Source: Leptospira ryugenii
Lineage (GTDB): Bacteria > Spirochaetota > Leptospiria > Leptospirales > Leptospiraceae
Reading direction: 5' to 3'
Assembly: GCF_003114855.1 (NCBI RefSeq)
Contig: NZ_BFBB01000010.1
Span: 3,612-67,611 of the forward strand
Length of the DNA stretch: 64,000 nt
The notes below the pieces were generated by a model. The model was not told the DNA's origin. It ran no database searches and saw only the letters and a program-made list of their open reading frames with translations. Of the stretch, positions 9,901 to 17,984 are shown piece by piece. The position numbers and the translations under genes are program-made. How positions within the stretch are numbered: the first letter of the stretch is position 1; every line of letters begins with the position of its first letter.

Positions 9901-12900
9901 CTACATCTACTCCAAATGACGACAATAAATTCCCAATTATATCTAGATCGCTATCATTAGTACTCTTTTTCCCTTCAGCCTTCGCAGAAACTGATGCTTT
10001 TTCATTTCGAACTCTTGCATCGTTCAAATTGTCTGATACGAAATCATATGTAGGAGCTTGGTAACCATTTTCGGTTGTGGTTCCGAGTTGAATCACTCCA
10101 TTTGTTAAGCGGTTTTTCGATGTTTTTGTATCATCTTGATTTTGGCTTTCCACCTGAATACTCGCACTTGTCGAAAGTCCAACCTTTCCTATGTTAGCAG
10201 AAAGCACTGCTCCACTTTCTTTTTCCGTATAACTTACATTTGCTGATATACCGGCTTTGGAATCCCAACCTGCTCCTAGTTTTACTCCTTCCATTACCTG
10301 AGTATTGTAACCGACATTCACAGATCCATTAGCTGCATTATAGGATAAGCTAGCATTCCCAGCAGAAAATTTAATTTGTGTTCCTTGGTGTTCCGTAAGG
10401 GTGAATCCCATATTGCCACTTGTATTTCCAATACCTAAGGCCGCACCCCAGCCACCTTCCGGCGTGTAGCTGATACCTACTCCCATTCCCGCCTTATCCA
10501 TAAACTTGGATGCATCACTGATAAAGGAACCATCAAAAGCGCCTGCTCCAATAGTGCCTATAAGGCCATTTGCAAGTCCAGCTAACATACCTTTTGTTCC
10601 ATTTGCAGAACCCGCTGCCACTTGGATCCCTGTTCGCATAACTGCCGCTCCCACTTGCGTGGCTGTGCTTGCCGCTGCACCGAGTGCTGTTCCAATGGAT
10701 TGCATGACACCGGCAAGTCCACTTAGCACACCGGATGCCCCTAAGGTAACAACTGCCATCGCAGCATTCACTGCTGTTTCTGCTTGGGCTTTCTTTTGGG
10801 CTTTTTTGTCGGCTTCCCTTTGTTTACGTGCTTGGAATTCCTTACGGAAGATTGCATCGACAAAATCTTTATCAAAGCCTGTTCCCTTTGCAATCTCTGC
10901 GATCATAGCTCTTTGTCCAATTTCCTCAGCAAAGGCTTGTTTGTTTTTTAAAGTCGGAACATTGGATGTGTATGTTGTCCCTGGAGCCGCCATGCCCAAA
11001 GCCTTGTTCAAAAAGGCTTCAGACTGAATTTCCGTATACGTTGTTTCTAGTGAACCGGAGAAGGCTAGTTTATTTGAGTCACTAATTAATTTTTGAATGT
11101 CTCGATCTTTAGCACCGAAGGCAACGGCAGCCGATTTTACCATACCCCCAACTATTCCGACAACTTGTCCACCAATGGCTGCCACTGGATTCGCATTAAT
11201 TGCTTTCCTTACCTTCTTTGCTTTTTGCGCACCGTCGTAGTCAACGGTAATTTGAGATACTAGATCTTTTGGAAGCCCTGTTGCTGTTGCGATCGCATTT
11301 GAGGCGTAATTTCTAATCATGGATCTTTCTTTACTTTTTAATTCTTGATAAGTAGCCTTAACATCGAGGCTACGGTCCATTCCCTCTTTAATCGATTTAC
11401 CTGCCCCGAAGGTGACAAGTGGACTTTCAAGAATTTTCAATTGAGAACTCACCGTTGACATTGTAGCAAGAGCACCAATCGGATTTACCAACATCCCAAG
11501 TGGGCCTGCCATATTCGAGAGCGTAGATCCTATTTTTCCTAGCGTATTCGCATTCGATCTTCGTTTGATTTTATCTGCTTGCATTCGGCCACGAACCAAA
11601 GAAACAACATCCGACATCATTTGGATGGACTCATCCGTACCACCCGTTGCCTTAACCAAAGCTGTGGCTATATTCGTATTGATCAGGTCTTCGATTTTGT
11701 TCTTAATGGTTGCATTTACGCTAGCCATACCTCCAGTGATATAGGCAAGCAATAGCTCTTTAAGATTTGCTTCGAGCTCTTCAGCAGATTTTTTCTTTTC
11801 TTGGAATATTTTTTCATTTTTCTCCTCTACGTGAGAGATACTTTTCTGCATCTGGGCAAGAGCGAGTTGGTCGTTTTCAAATTTTCCTTCGATTCCTTTT
11901 TCTTTATTTCCAAAAAACTTCTCTAAGGCGGAAGAGGCTAGGGATTCAACAGAATGCCAATCTTCATCCTCCCATACCTCAAAGAAATTTTTATCTTTGT
12001 GAATGTTAACCGGAGAAATTTGAGACAACATAAAATAACGAGTTTCTTCGGTTTTGCCTGATATGAAGTTCCCATCTCTATCTTTACCAATGAGCTGACC
12101 ATTATTGATTGTTTTTGTGAGAGTCACAAGACCCAGGCTATGATCTACCGAATAGTCATAGTCTTTTTTCAAAAGATCTGAACATTTTGTTGGCTCGTAA
12201 TAACAACTTTCTATTTTTTGTTTTTCCAAATCCGTTAGAGATCGAACAATTTTTCCGGATTGGATTTCAAGGCCCAAGGAAGCTAATTTGGCAATGTCCT
12301 GATTGAATTCATTTTTATAGTGGGCAGATTGTCTTTCTTGATACGATTTTTCATTCGCTATACATTGATTGTACGAGGCAGATCCTCTAATACATACCTC
12401 TCCTGGTGCCTTCTCGGCATAGGAGTAATTCGAAATCCGAGTCAATAGGTCATGCAAGTAAGAATCTTTAATTCCTGATGGATATTCTCCTGATGTTTTC
12501 AATGAACCATCTGCAGGATCAATCTTTGCAAAAACACGATCATCGTAATTTACTGAATACGCAATTTTATGAATAGCCGCTAATTGTTCACGCTTGATTG
12601 CTTTCTCATTCTCTTCATTCTTCGCCTGGACGTGCATATACTGTCCGACTCCGACAGTGACGTTAGTCAATTTCTCTTTTAAGTCCTGACCGTTTATCTT
12701 GATTTCAGTTTCAATTTTTTTATCTTTCGCAGCGGTTAAGATCGAGAAAGATTTTACTGTATTTGGCTCTCCTGAAAGGGGGGAGGAAAGGTTAAACCAA
12801 TTTCCGCCAGACGGTGTGGGCAAGATGCTTGCGAGATTTTTGGCACTACTGGAATTCGATGCACTTGGAATCAGCAAAGAAGTTTCCAATCCAGAAATTT

Positions 12901-15121
12901 GCTCTTGGACAGATGACCGAAGATCAGAAGTTGTGGAACTGATCAACTGTCCAACATTTGAAGCTGATATCTCCTTCTTGATCCAAGTGTAGCCTGCAGA
13001 TCTATCATACGCAAAGCCAGTTTGGTTGCTAACAGATCCAGGGAGACTAGTCTCAGTGATGCCTAAGGCTGCCCTAACAACTTTAGGCTCGATAAACGGT
13101 AAACTATTGGGCTGGTTTGTAATGTTTTGCGTAACATTTTGAGGTTCATTAAATTGAAATTCTTGTTTTGATAGTTCTGCCAACTTCGTTTCATATTGAT
13201 TTGCTGTTGAAAATGCCAATTGAGATGCATCGAAGTTCGCACTCCTTTCCAACTGGGAGACTTTTTCTGAAATAATTTTCTCATACTCGCTTGGATTCTG
13301 AGATTTTGTAGCCTCCATATGCAACTTTTCAATCTCTAACCATTTCTGCTCCCCTAACTTTCGCTCATTTTCCATTCTTGCAATCCAAGCAGATCGATTG
13401 TTAGTTACTTCAGAAATGGATTTTGTATAATCTTCTAGAGCTTTTGCTTTTAGATCCTCAGCGGCTACCTTATACTGTTCATAGAATGAATTATAACTTG
13501 CCACATGCGATTCCCAATTGCTGATTGCAGGAAGGATCTCGTCTCTAAATTGTGTTAATTGACCATTTAAAGATGAAAAATTTCCGTTCCAATAAAGAGA
13601 ATTTTCCTCTGCAACCGAATCATACATATTGTATGCAACGGAATACCCGATCTCTCCCATTTGAAACCAGTTTGTCCACGCCAATGGTATAGGTAATAGA
13701 GTACCTCGGTTTGCACCCCAATGGGTAAAGCCTGCTGGATTGGCTCTAAAATTACTCTCTTCGTTTTGGACATCTATCCATGCAAAACCGTCACCGTTTG
13801 CTCCCCATCCCTTTGTGTAGATATTCGTCCCACGAATTGTAATTTCCTTTCCACCGAGATTTGATTCTAATATGTTTTTCAATTCCTGGTCATTTCCGCT
13901 ATGAATAGCTCTTACGATCGCTCGTATCTCAGGATTTGAGACTCCACTAAATAAACCTTCAGATGGATTATCTAAAGTCCATTGTGATCTTTGGAGTGAA
14001 CTTAGATGATGAATAGTATAATTCCCATTTACCATTTCACTTACATAGTTATCAATATTTCCGGATCCGTACAATGTAGGAGGCAACGTTGTTTGCGAAG
14101 TATTTATTCTGCTGGAATAATCCGCATACCTTTGGTTTGCGAGATTGGATTGTTGATCTAAAAATGAAGTTATTTGTTGTGAAATAGCCGTAAAAATATT
14201 CGTAACATCTAGCTGAGAATTGTTAAGTTCTTGATTCAAAGAATTAACGAATGCTTGTAAGGTTTCCCCAGCAGTATTTAGAATGCCTGTCGATGCTGAA
14301 CGATACAAACACTGCTCGACACCACTGCATGGCTGGTCTAGAGCAGATTGAAAATTACCAACAATCCCTCTTATTGTATCCTTAATAACATTTTTATATT
14401 GGTCTATCGCATTCAAATTAGCCTGGAATACTGCTTCAGATTCATCTAGCGAGTTTGTAAAGCTTTGGTATTTTTCATTGATTTGCTGAAGTGAGGCAGC
14501 GAAATCGTTTAAGCCACTTTGGAAGTTTTGATCAAATCTATATTCCCATTGTTCATTTGCATTTTTGATATGATTGCTGAAAGAATCTATATCGTTGCTG
14601 CTTGATTCTACCTTGATTCCCAGATTTGAAAGGTATGCTTCATTGACCTTGTTGGTTGACAATCTCTGCAAAAACTCGGACTTGCTTTCCAAGAAATGTA
14701 GGTTTGCTTTTTCTTCCCACTTCTGAAGTGCAAAAGTTTTCTGGGCTTCAAGCTCGGTTCGAATATAATCTTGGTATGCTTCCGTGCTATGAAATGCATC
14801 TGATTGATTGACTGTTGATACGTAGTCAAATATCGCTTGATCCGCACTGTCCTCCCAATATGCTTTATAAAGCCCTCGGTATGAACCTACTTGTTCTTCC
14901 CAATGAGCTGAAGATTGCAAAAAGTAAGACCTACCATACACTTCATCCATTAGTGAGGGAGAGTAATCCGAAAGTTGTAGTTGAATGACTGGAACTGGTT
15001 GCGCATACAAAGGAAGCGAAATGAAAGTTGTGAAAACCATTCCTACGAGCGCAAGGAAAGCCTGCAATTGAACCAGCAAATTCTTTGTAGGTTTTAAGTT
15101 CTTACGTATTGTTCGATCCAT
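6998..15121 (-). CDS. Giant exported protein, Leptospira TIGR04388-type
   Basis: This 2707-residue protein is encoded by 8.1 kb without interruption. A GGAGG ribosome site precedes the ATG. Residues 17-42 form a long signal peptide ending in L-Y-A-Q. The N-terminal 900 residues are helical and coiled-coil rich and match the N-terminus of the gene at 62612. Residues about 1170-1500 contain hydrophobic Gly/Ala-rich helices. Roughly residues 1540-1640 hold repeated beta-strands (G-x-G-x-S-Y, G-N-M-G-F-T-L) like an amphipathic beta segment. The C-terminal 250 residues (G-L-x-T-A-T-G-L ... F-P-H-D) differ from the M23 end of the gene at 1-2126, as in families with a constant N-terminus and variable C-terminus. 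The biochemical role of TIGR04388 proteins is not known to me. Confidence 0.85.
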   Translation of the reverse strand: MDRTIRKNLKPTKNLLVQLQAFLALVGMVFTTFISLPLYAQPVPVIQLQLSDYSPSLMDEVYGRSYFLQSSAHWEEQVGSYRGLYKAYWEDSADQAIFDYVSTVNQSDAFHSTEAYQDYIRTELEAQKTFALQKWEEKANLHFLESKSEFLQRLSTNKVNEAYLSNLGIKVESSSNDIDSFSNHIKNANEQWEYRFDQNFQSGLNDFAASLQQINEKYQSFTNSLDESEAVFQANLNAIDQYKNVIKDTIRGIVGNFQSALDQPCSGVEQCLYRSASTGILNTAGETLQAFVNSLNQELNNSQLDVTNIFTAISQQITSFLDQQSNLANQRYADYSSRINTSQTTLPPTLYGSGNIDNYVSEMVNGNYTIHHLSSLQRSQWTLDNPSEGLFSGVSNPEIRAIVRAIHSGNDQELKNILESNLGGKEITIRGTNIYTKGWGANGDGFAWIDVQNEESNFRANPAGFTHWGANRGTLLPIPLAWTNWFQMGEIGYSVAYNMYDSVAEENSLYWNGNFSSLNGQLTQFRDEILPAISNWESHVASYNSFYEQYKVAAEDLKAKALEDYTKSISEVTNNRSAWIARMENERKLGEQKWLEIEKLHMEATKSQNPSEYEKIISEKVSQLERSANFDASQLAFSTANQYETKLAELSKQEFQFNEPQNVTQNITNQPNSLPFIEPKVVRAALGITETSLPGSVSNQTGFAYDRSAGYTWIKKEISASNVGQLISSTTSDLRSSVQEQISGLETSLLIPSASNSSSAKNLASILPTPSGGNWFNLSSPLSGEPNTVKSFSILTAAKDKKIETEIKINGQDLKEKLTNVTVGVGQYMHVQAKNEENEKAIKREQLAAIHKIAYSVNYDDRVFAKIDPADGSLKTSGEYPSGIKDSYLHDLLTRISNYSYAEKAPGEVCIRGSASYNQCIANEKSYQERQSAHYKNEFNQDIAKLASLGLEIQSGKIVRSLTDLEKQKIESCYYEPTKCSDLLKKDYDYSVDHSLGLVTLTKTINNGQLIGKDRDGNFISGKTEETRYFMLSQISPVNIHKDKNFFEVWEDEDWHSVESLASSALEKFFGNKEKGIEGKFENDQLALAQMQKSISHVEEKNEKIFQEKKKSAEELEANLKELLLAYITGGMASVNATIKNKIEDLINTNIATALVKATGGTDESIQMMSDVVSLVRGRMQADKIKRRSNANTLGKIGSTLSNMAGPLGMLVNPIGALATMSTVSSQLKILESPLVTFGAGKSIKEGMDRSLDVKATYQELKSKERSMIRNYASNAIATATGLPKDLVSQITVDYDGAQKAKKVRKAINANPVAAIGGQVVGIVGGMVKSAAVAFGAKDRDIQKLISDSNKLAFSGSLETTYTEIQSEAFLNKALGMAAPGTTYTSNVPTLKNKQAFAEEIGQRAMIAEIAKGTGFDKDFVDAIFRKEFQARKQREADKKAQKKAQAETAVNAAMAVVTLGASGVLSGLAGVMQSIGTALGAAASTATQVGAAVMRTGIQVAAGSANGTKGMLAGLANGLIGTIGAGAFDGSFISDASKFMDKAGMGVGISYTPEGGWGAALGIGNTSGNMGFTLTEHQGTQIKFSAGNASLSYNAANGSVNVGYNTQVMEGVKLGAGWDSKAGISANVSYTEKESGAVLSANIGKVGLSTSASIQVESQNQDDTKTSKNRLTNGVIQLGTTTENGYQAPTYDFVSDNLNDARVRNEKASVSAKAEGKKSTNDSDLDIIGNLLSSFGVDVDNFIKDFGHGIKDIYQNGMDNFFEKTANLMSGNGFSTDKQIWNEKQLAQMEAYRSSGDTAAAINSVYSMDISEADKKEIINNMLGNAPLNVNSILYMLSHSAAQDGRYGERSTASANRARAAWLKMERELNELKAASGGELTMADVIAVANANGIDVNYLLSPAAIIGAQKLAGYDRQLIQDRIVTNRAGLDVYQVRDRAMREGKTIEQMTNIIQKEVEIEKINDMKRILALPPFDPERVAFERNHGIVNQTNHPTSLTSQRAEIRGDQRPEHGTLGSLVRNGLEFLSRDHVGNLLRDGSFSNELWDEMRVSGSITDGPPSLLSVYEYNRQFAELLLDSMDNGLGTALMNRVGNGSDLSQSVGEIALTAMLMRAPGGRPGSVGVSRCLSNVACEAMVDGAIGASSTFASNFFSNGFSNLATSIQNISEGRYWVNEEQKPLITKNLLEDMSKSYVQSALGSLLSKKFVAENSSTFSSITKGVLIETGIATVEEGIKVTSNSLENGEFTFNQENFLNILKSSGLAIIKNSRDQLFRGQDPLATKAHETFQDTILEFGADSLQNFLTEKSDRDHNQTETRPTEKSNNNRNQLNLEVPLGPLAPLGPNPQPASDKSSPVYLSGLPNVSSPANNVKINEISHSENDLETKIQKETSFFDFDFSSPLAADTKEYSSFWGGADDSKIGSMLRNIPLIGGMLGSAGDVVSGGLQTATGLITLGQYGSITQGLKQIGNGFYNFGDIMVRDLVAGAAGLVGTALTTTKSVANFLTLGIIDPLRPAEGIVHYGTKEDPKGEATLELRRENLNLEERISEATINLFADIAIPEYGWLGGKSWGIDQFGIGELAEGLRVNNSDAASFPHDKTMNEANWVRQTLSTNPEIQWVGPIGAAYGALGTAGFGLLALIQGEFDKQGKIQLDDLKNDIKSSGSQNSTEMKTRSFSESSDEIKNQYYKDNISKHGDTEITEKEAIPE

Positions 15122-15531
15122 AGGATGCCTCCAACAATCGTAAGTGTATTTGATTTCTGACTTTTAGGCGACCTGCATCATGAATCTGAACGTTTTTTTT
15201 AAAAAATTGAGATACTTTTCGAACATTCTTTTTGGCATTAGTGAAGATCTGGGAGAATATTTACAAAAAATAAGGCTGCCAGGAAACATTTAACATAGAT
15301 AGAATGGCCGTTTACCTAAATGTCCTCCATAAAAAATGAGTTGCTGGATCTAAATGCCTCCTGAATGCAAAATAACTATTAAGAATGGCGTCCGTTTTTC
15401 GAAACACATCACCTTACGGAGGAGAGATAGACGAAAACTTTAGAATCTAACTACTATTGCTGAAGAGACCGCTGCAAATTCCGGACGCAGAAATTATTAG
15501 GAAAGCGAAACATAATTTTCATCCCACTTGA
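15122..15531. other. Intergenic region upstream of the giant gene
   Basis: This 410-base gap separates the divergently read giant gene and a plus-strand ORF pair. The promoter of the giant gene must lie here. No RNA gene, repeat or convincing small ORF is visible. Confidence 0.4.
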
Positions 15532-15675
15532 AATCTAGCAATTTCTTTCAATATTAGAGTTTATGAAGTTTCTAATGTATGGAAACAAACGAAATGGATC
15601 CGACCAGGTGAAGTAAATACTCCGATTGAAAAGAAACGCGAGGAAGCTAAACAACAGCGTAGGCGACAAGTAAGT

Positions 15676-15996
15676 TTGCCAAATCACTCGGATGAAGACA
15701 AAGCCAAAATCGAAAAAATGATATCGAAGCACAAGGAATTTGAAAATCGCGCACGCGAACAGAGGCGAGTGTATGGCTCCGGCCCGATGTTACCAAAGCC
15801 TGGACTGATTATGAGGGTTTATGCGAAGGGGAAGGTGAACGTAGGTGGGATGTTAGCGGAAATAAAGAAGGTTGCGGAGGATGGTAAGACTATATTTGCG
15901 GAATTGACTTCAGGAAAAGTTTACAGCTTCCCAATTGATCAGCTGCAATTTGCAAAATCGAAATTGGCAAATGATCACCTTAGGAGGGATAAATGA
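15676..15996 (+). CDS. Hypothetical protein, possibly 5'-truncated
   Basis: The first usable start is TTG at 15676 (106 residues), but the frame is open back to 15532 with coding-like sequence rich in Lys, Arg and Gln and no ATG or GTG. This suggests a lost or decayed 5' end. The C-terminal half (P-G-L-I-M-R-V-Y-A-K-G-K ... Y-S-F-P-I-D-Q-L) looks like a small beta-barrel. Its stop codon overlaps the ATG of the next ORF (ATGA), so the two were translated together. Function not recognised. Confidence 0.45.
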   Translation: MPNHSDEDKAKIEKMISKHKEFENRAREQRRVYGSGPMLPKPGLIMRVYAKGKVNVGGMLAEIKKVAEDGKTIFAELTSGKVYSFPIDQLQFAKSKLANDHLRRDK

Positions 15997-16406
15997 CAGG
16001 TTACGGATACGAAGGCACTCTCAATAAAAATGAATCCAATTACGACTACTCTGATCTAGCCATAAAAGTTTATCCAGATGAGTGTAGAAGAATCCTTTTT
16101 CTCGGTGAAATCGAAGAATTTGCAGAATGGGAAGATAGGTATGACTACAATCCGACTAGGTCGTCAAAGTTCGTCGTTCGCTTGCGGAAGAAAAACGTAT
16201 GCGCTGTGCAAAAGTGGATGCGTGTGATTCCATGGTGCGGGAGTAGGTTTATCGATCTTCGAGAGAGAATGGTAGCGAAATTCAGAGAGGGGGTTTTGGA
16301 AGCGGTGTTTGTGAGGACACCTTGGGGTGGGCTTGCACCGAATCCAGTTGGATTACAGGCATGGAGAGGAATGGGAGTTGGGGGAGGAGTTTTTCCTGGA
16401 GCTTAG
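15993..16406 (+). CDS. Hypothetical protein reading into the array edge
   Basis: This 137-residue ORF has a perfect AGGAGG site 5 bases before its ATG, which overlaps the previous stop. The first 100 residues (acidic, aromatic-rich, with R-F-I-D-L-R-E-R-M) look like a normal protein. The last 35 residues become Gly/Pro-rich and abnormal shortly before the truncated attC-like site at about 16428, so the natural C-terminus may have been replaced when the cassette array joined here. No family recognised. Confidence 0.5.
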   Translation: MTGYGYEGTLNKNESNYDYSDLAIKVYPDECRRILFLGEIEEFAEWEDRYDYNPTRSSKFVVRLRKKNVCAVQKWMRVIPWCGSRFIDLRERMVAKFREGVLEAVFVRTPWGGLAPNPVGLQAWRGMGVGGGVFPGA

Positions 16407-16427
16407 GAAATCGATTACACAACCGGA

Positions 16428-16478
16428 TACGAGGTCGAAGTCCCGAAGCGAAGCGGTTAGTCACTATTAGCCGCAGTT
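16428..16478. repeat. Truncated attC-like site (left edge of the array)
   Basis: Only the right half of the repeat remains: GAGGTCGAAGTCCCGAAGCG, then AAGCGGTTAGT, then TTAGCCGCAGTT. It matches the right arms of the complete sites. TTAGCCGCAGTT (16467-16478) is complementary in 11 of 12 positions to AATTGCGGCTAA at 17625-17636, the other end of the same cassette. This marks the left boundary of the array. Confidence 0.7.
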
Positions 16479-16484
16479 CTACAT

Positions 16485-16775
16485 TTAAGTTATTTGATTA
16501 TTTTTGGTTAAAAGCTCTTTATATTCTTCCGCTGTCATGGGGCAGTTTATAAAATCGAGTAACTCTTTTTTTGTATTAAACTTTAACTGTTTTTTTAATT
16601 GTGCAATTAAACTATCGTTGTAGGTTTTGTAGCTTGATCCAGTTGATATTTTGGTTCTTATCGATGTTAAAATTCCATTATGTTCAAAGTAATAGAAACG
16701 ATGATGGGACTCTATCAATTTGAAGCCTTTTTTGATTAAAGATGATTCAATTTTATCTCTTTCAATATCTCCCAT
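16485..16775 (-). CDS. HicA-like mRNA interferase toxin
   Basis: This 96-residue protein has the pattern of a widespread small HicA-like family: K-K-G-F near residue 15, H-H-R-F-Y-Y-F, a T-K-I-S-x-G loop, K-K-Q-L and a C-terminal C-P-M-T-x-E-E-Y motif. HicA toxins are small dsRBD-fold ribonucleases that cleave mRNA and use a histidine after a glycine-rich turn; here the double histidine at residues 24-25 is the candidate. It ends only 7 bases from the cassette boundary. It is the last gene of a three-gene minus-strand operon whose middle gene is the likely antitoxin. Family assignment is by motif only. Confidence 0.6.
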   Translation of the reverse strand: MGDIERDKIESSLIKKGFKLIESHHRFYYFEHNGILTSIRTKISTGSSYKTYNDSLIAQLKKQLKFNTKKELLDFINCPMTAEEYKELLTKNNQIT

Positions 16776-16784
16776 AGAGTAATA

Positions 16785-17144
16785 TCAAATCAAAAGCTCT
16801 TTATATTTTTGTAGAATTGTCTTAAGTTTGGCGTCAAGTTTACTAGACTCTAATTTATTAATGTTATCAAAATCCTCATATAGAAAAGCCAAAAAGTTTT
16901 CTACTGCTTCCTGATATGTTATACCTTGTTCAGTTATATCTAATTCCTTATTTAGAACTAGATAGTACCCATCTTCAATTTCAGTTTCTACGAGTAATCC
17001 CTTCTTTAAACGATCGCTAAAAATTAAAGAAAATTGCTTTCCTAAGTTTCCATTCTCTGACTTTGCAATTGCCTTTGTATTTATCGAAGAGGCATGGTTT
17101 GCTTCTGAAGAAAATGTATTATCTAGTAGAATATAATTTTCCAT
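16785..17144 (-). CDS. Probable antitoxin partner, HicB-like
   Basis: This 119-residue protein lies 9 bases upstream of the HicA-like gene. It contains a short beta-alpha segment (E-D-G-Y-Y-L-V-L-N-K-E-L-D-I-T-E-Q-G, then T-Y-Q-E-A-V-E-N-F) like the truncated RNase-H fold of HicB antitoxins, followed by an acidic helical tail. HicB proteins neutralise HicA and can repress their own operon. No separate DNA-binding domain is evident, so autoregulation is uncertain. The pairing rests mainly on operon position. Confidence 0.5.
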   Translation of the reverse strand: MENYILLDNTFSSEANHASSINTKAIAKSENGNLGKQFSLIFSDRLKKGLLVETEIEDGYYLVLNKELDITEQGITYQEAVENFLAFLYEDFDNINKLESSKLDAKLKTILQKYKELLI

Positions 17145-17150
17145 ATTTAT

Positions 17151-17546
17151 TTATCCTGCTGTTTGCTTTATTTGGTCTACTATCAATGCTCTTGATCCAA
17201 TCAGTTCTCCATCAATGTGGAGGGATAGATTATATTTTCCAGGTTTTGGAAATGCCAGTCCACCTAAATTAAAACTTAATTCTACAGTACCTTCTGCATT
17301 AACTGAATCAAATTCTCCATTAATTGGAAGAATCACCTGATTGGCCTCTATATAAGTTAGTGTAAGAGCGAAATTATGCTTTCCGACAATATTGGTAAAT
17401 GCTGTGTAAATAGCCCATGGAGGAAAAATTGCAGGAAACGTTCCCGACATAAACCTATCAAAAGTCCCAATAATTCCCTTTTTATTATTATTTTCTGTAA
17501 TCACTCTGTCTGCGAAAAGCATGGCGAGAAGGACTGGTTCACTCAT
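17151..17546 (-). CDS. DUF6941-like protein
   Basis: This 131-residue protein starts L-A-M-L-F-A-D-R-V-I-T-E followed by K-K-G-I-I-G-T-F-D-R, the signature opening of DUF6941 proteins, and continues as an all-beta domain ending in an H-I-D-G strand. The family is common in bacteria but its role is not known to me. It is the promoter-proximal gene of the operon with the HicB/HicA-like pair (6-base gap downstream), all inside one attC-bounded cassette. Confidence 0.6.
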   Translation of the reverse strand: MSEPVLLAMLFADRVITENNNKKGIIGTFDRFMSGTFPAIFPPWAIYTAFTNIVGKHNFALTLTYIEANQVILPINGEFDSVNAEGTVELSFNLGGLAFPKPGKYNLSLHIDGELIGSRALIVDQIKQTAG

Positions 17547-17624
17547 ATATATTAGATTCGGTTCCTTCTTTTTGTGAGCAATAATATTCTTTGAAATTTT
17601 AACCTTTTTCGAAAGTTTCTACCG

Positions 17625-17796
17625 AATTGCGGCTAACGAAATAGCCTTAACGACGAAGGCTGGCCCTGAGTCCCAACGGGACGGTAGGGACTGGAACGAC
17701 ACTTGCGAATGCAAGGGAAGTGGCAGAAGTCTATGTGGCATAGCCCGAGCGAGGGCGAAGACCCGAAGCGAAGTGTTAAGGCGCTGTTATGCGCAG
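17625..17796. repeat. attC-like site 1
   Basis: Complete site: TAAC (17634-17637), 6-base spacer, GCCTTAAC (17644-17651), central palindromic arms (AGTCCC/GGGACT and CTTGC/GCAAG hairpins), GTTAAGGC (17775-17782), 3-base spacer, GTTA (17786-17789). This R/L-box order with unequal spacers is the folded-attC layout, similar to Vibrio VCR sites. The outer flanks (GCGGC left, TGCGC right) do not pair with each other. Confidence 0.75.
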
Positions 17797-17810
17797 TTGA
17801 ATTTTATAAA

Positions 17811-17984
17811 TTATTTTTTAGAATTGCTAACAACTTTCTCTGACTTTTTAGTCGTTGCTTTAGTTGGAACTGATTTTGCGGACACACTATTTTGAAAACT
17901 GGTCGCCACTTTCCCGAAAGCGGAAGAATGAGCAGAGGTTTTATCTACTTTGTGACCAATTGACATATTTGCTAATTTGCTCAT
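17811..17984 (-). CDS. Small basic protein overlapping the membrane GAF-like gene
   Basis: This 57-residue ORF starts at ATG 17984, with AGGAG five to six bases upstream, and overlaps the last 44 bases of the 340-residue gene in another frame. It stops 22 bases from the attC-like site, filling the cassette exactly. The sequence is Ser/Thr/Lys-rich (S-V-P-T-K-A-T-T-K-K-S-E-K) with no membrane segment. It is too short for ordinary gene callers but has the strongest ribosome site of the cassette. It may be a regulator, antitoxin or activator of the membrane protein; that is inference. Confidence 0.6.
   Translation of the reverse strand: MSKLANMSIGHKVDKTSAHSSAFGKVATSFQNSVSAKSVPTKATTKKSEKVVSNSKK

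Noticed and set aside
10506..11027. 173-residue plus-strand ORF rich in Ala and Pro inside the giant gene
   Set aside because: It is antisense to a continuous 2707-codon frame and reflects that gene's Ala/Gly-rich region; no ribosome site.
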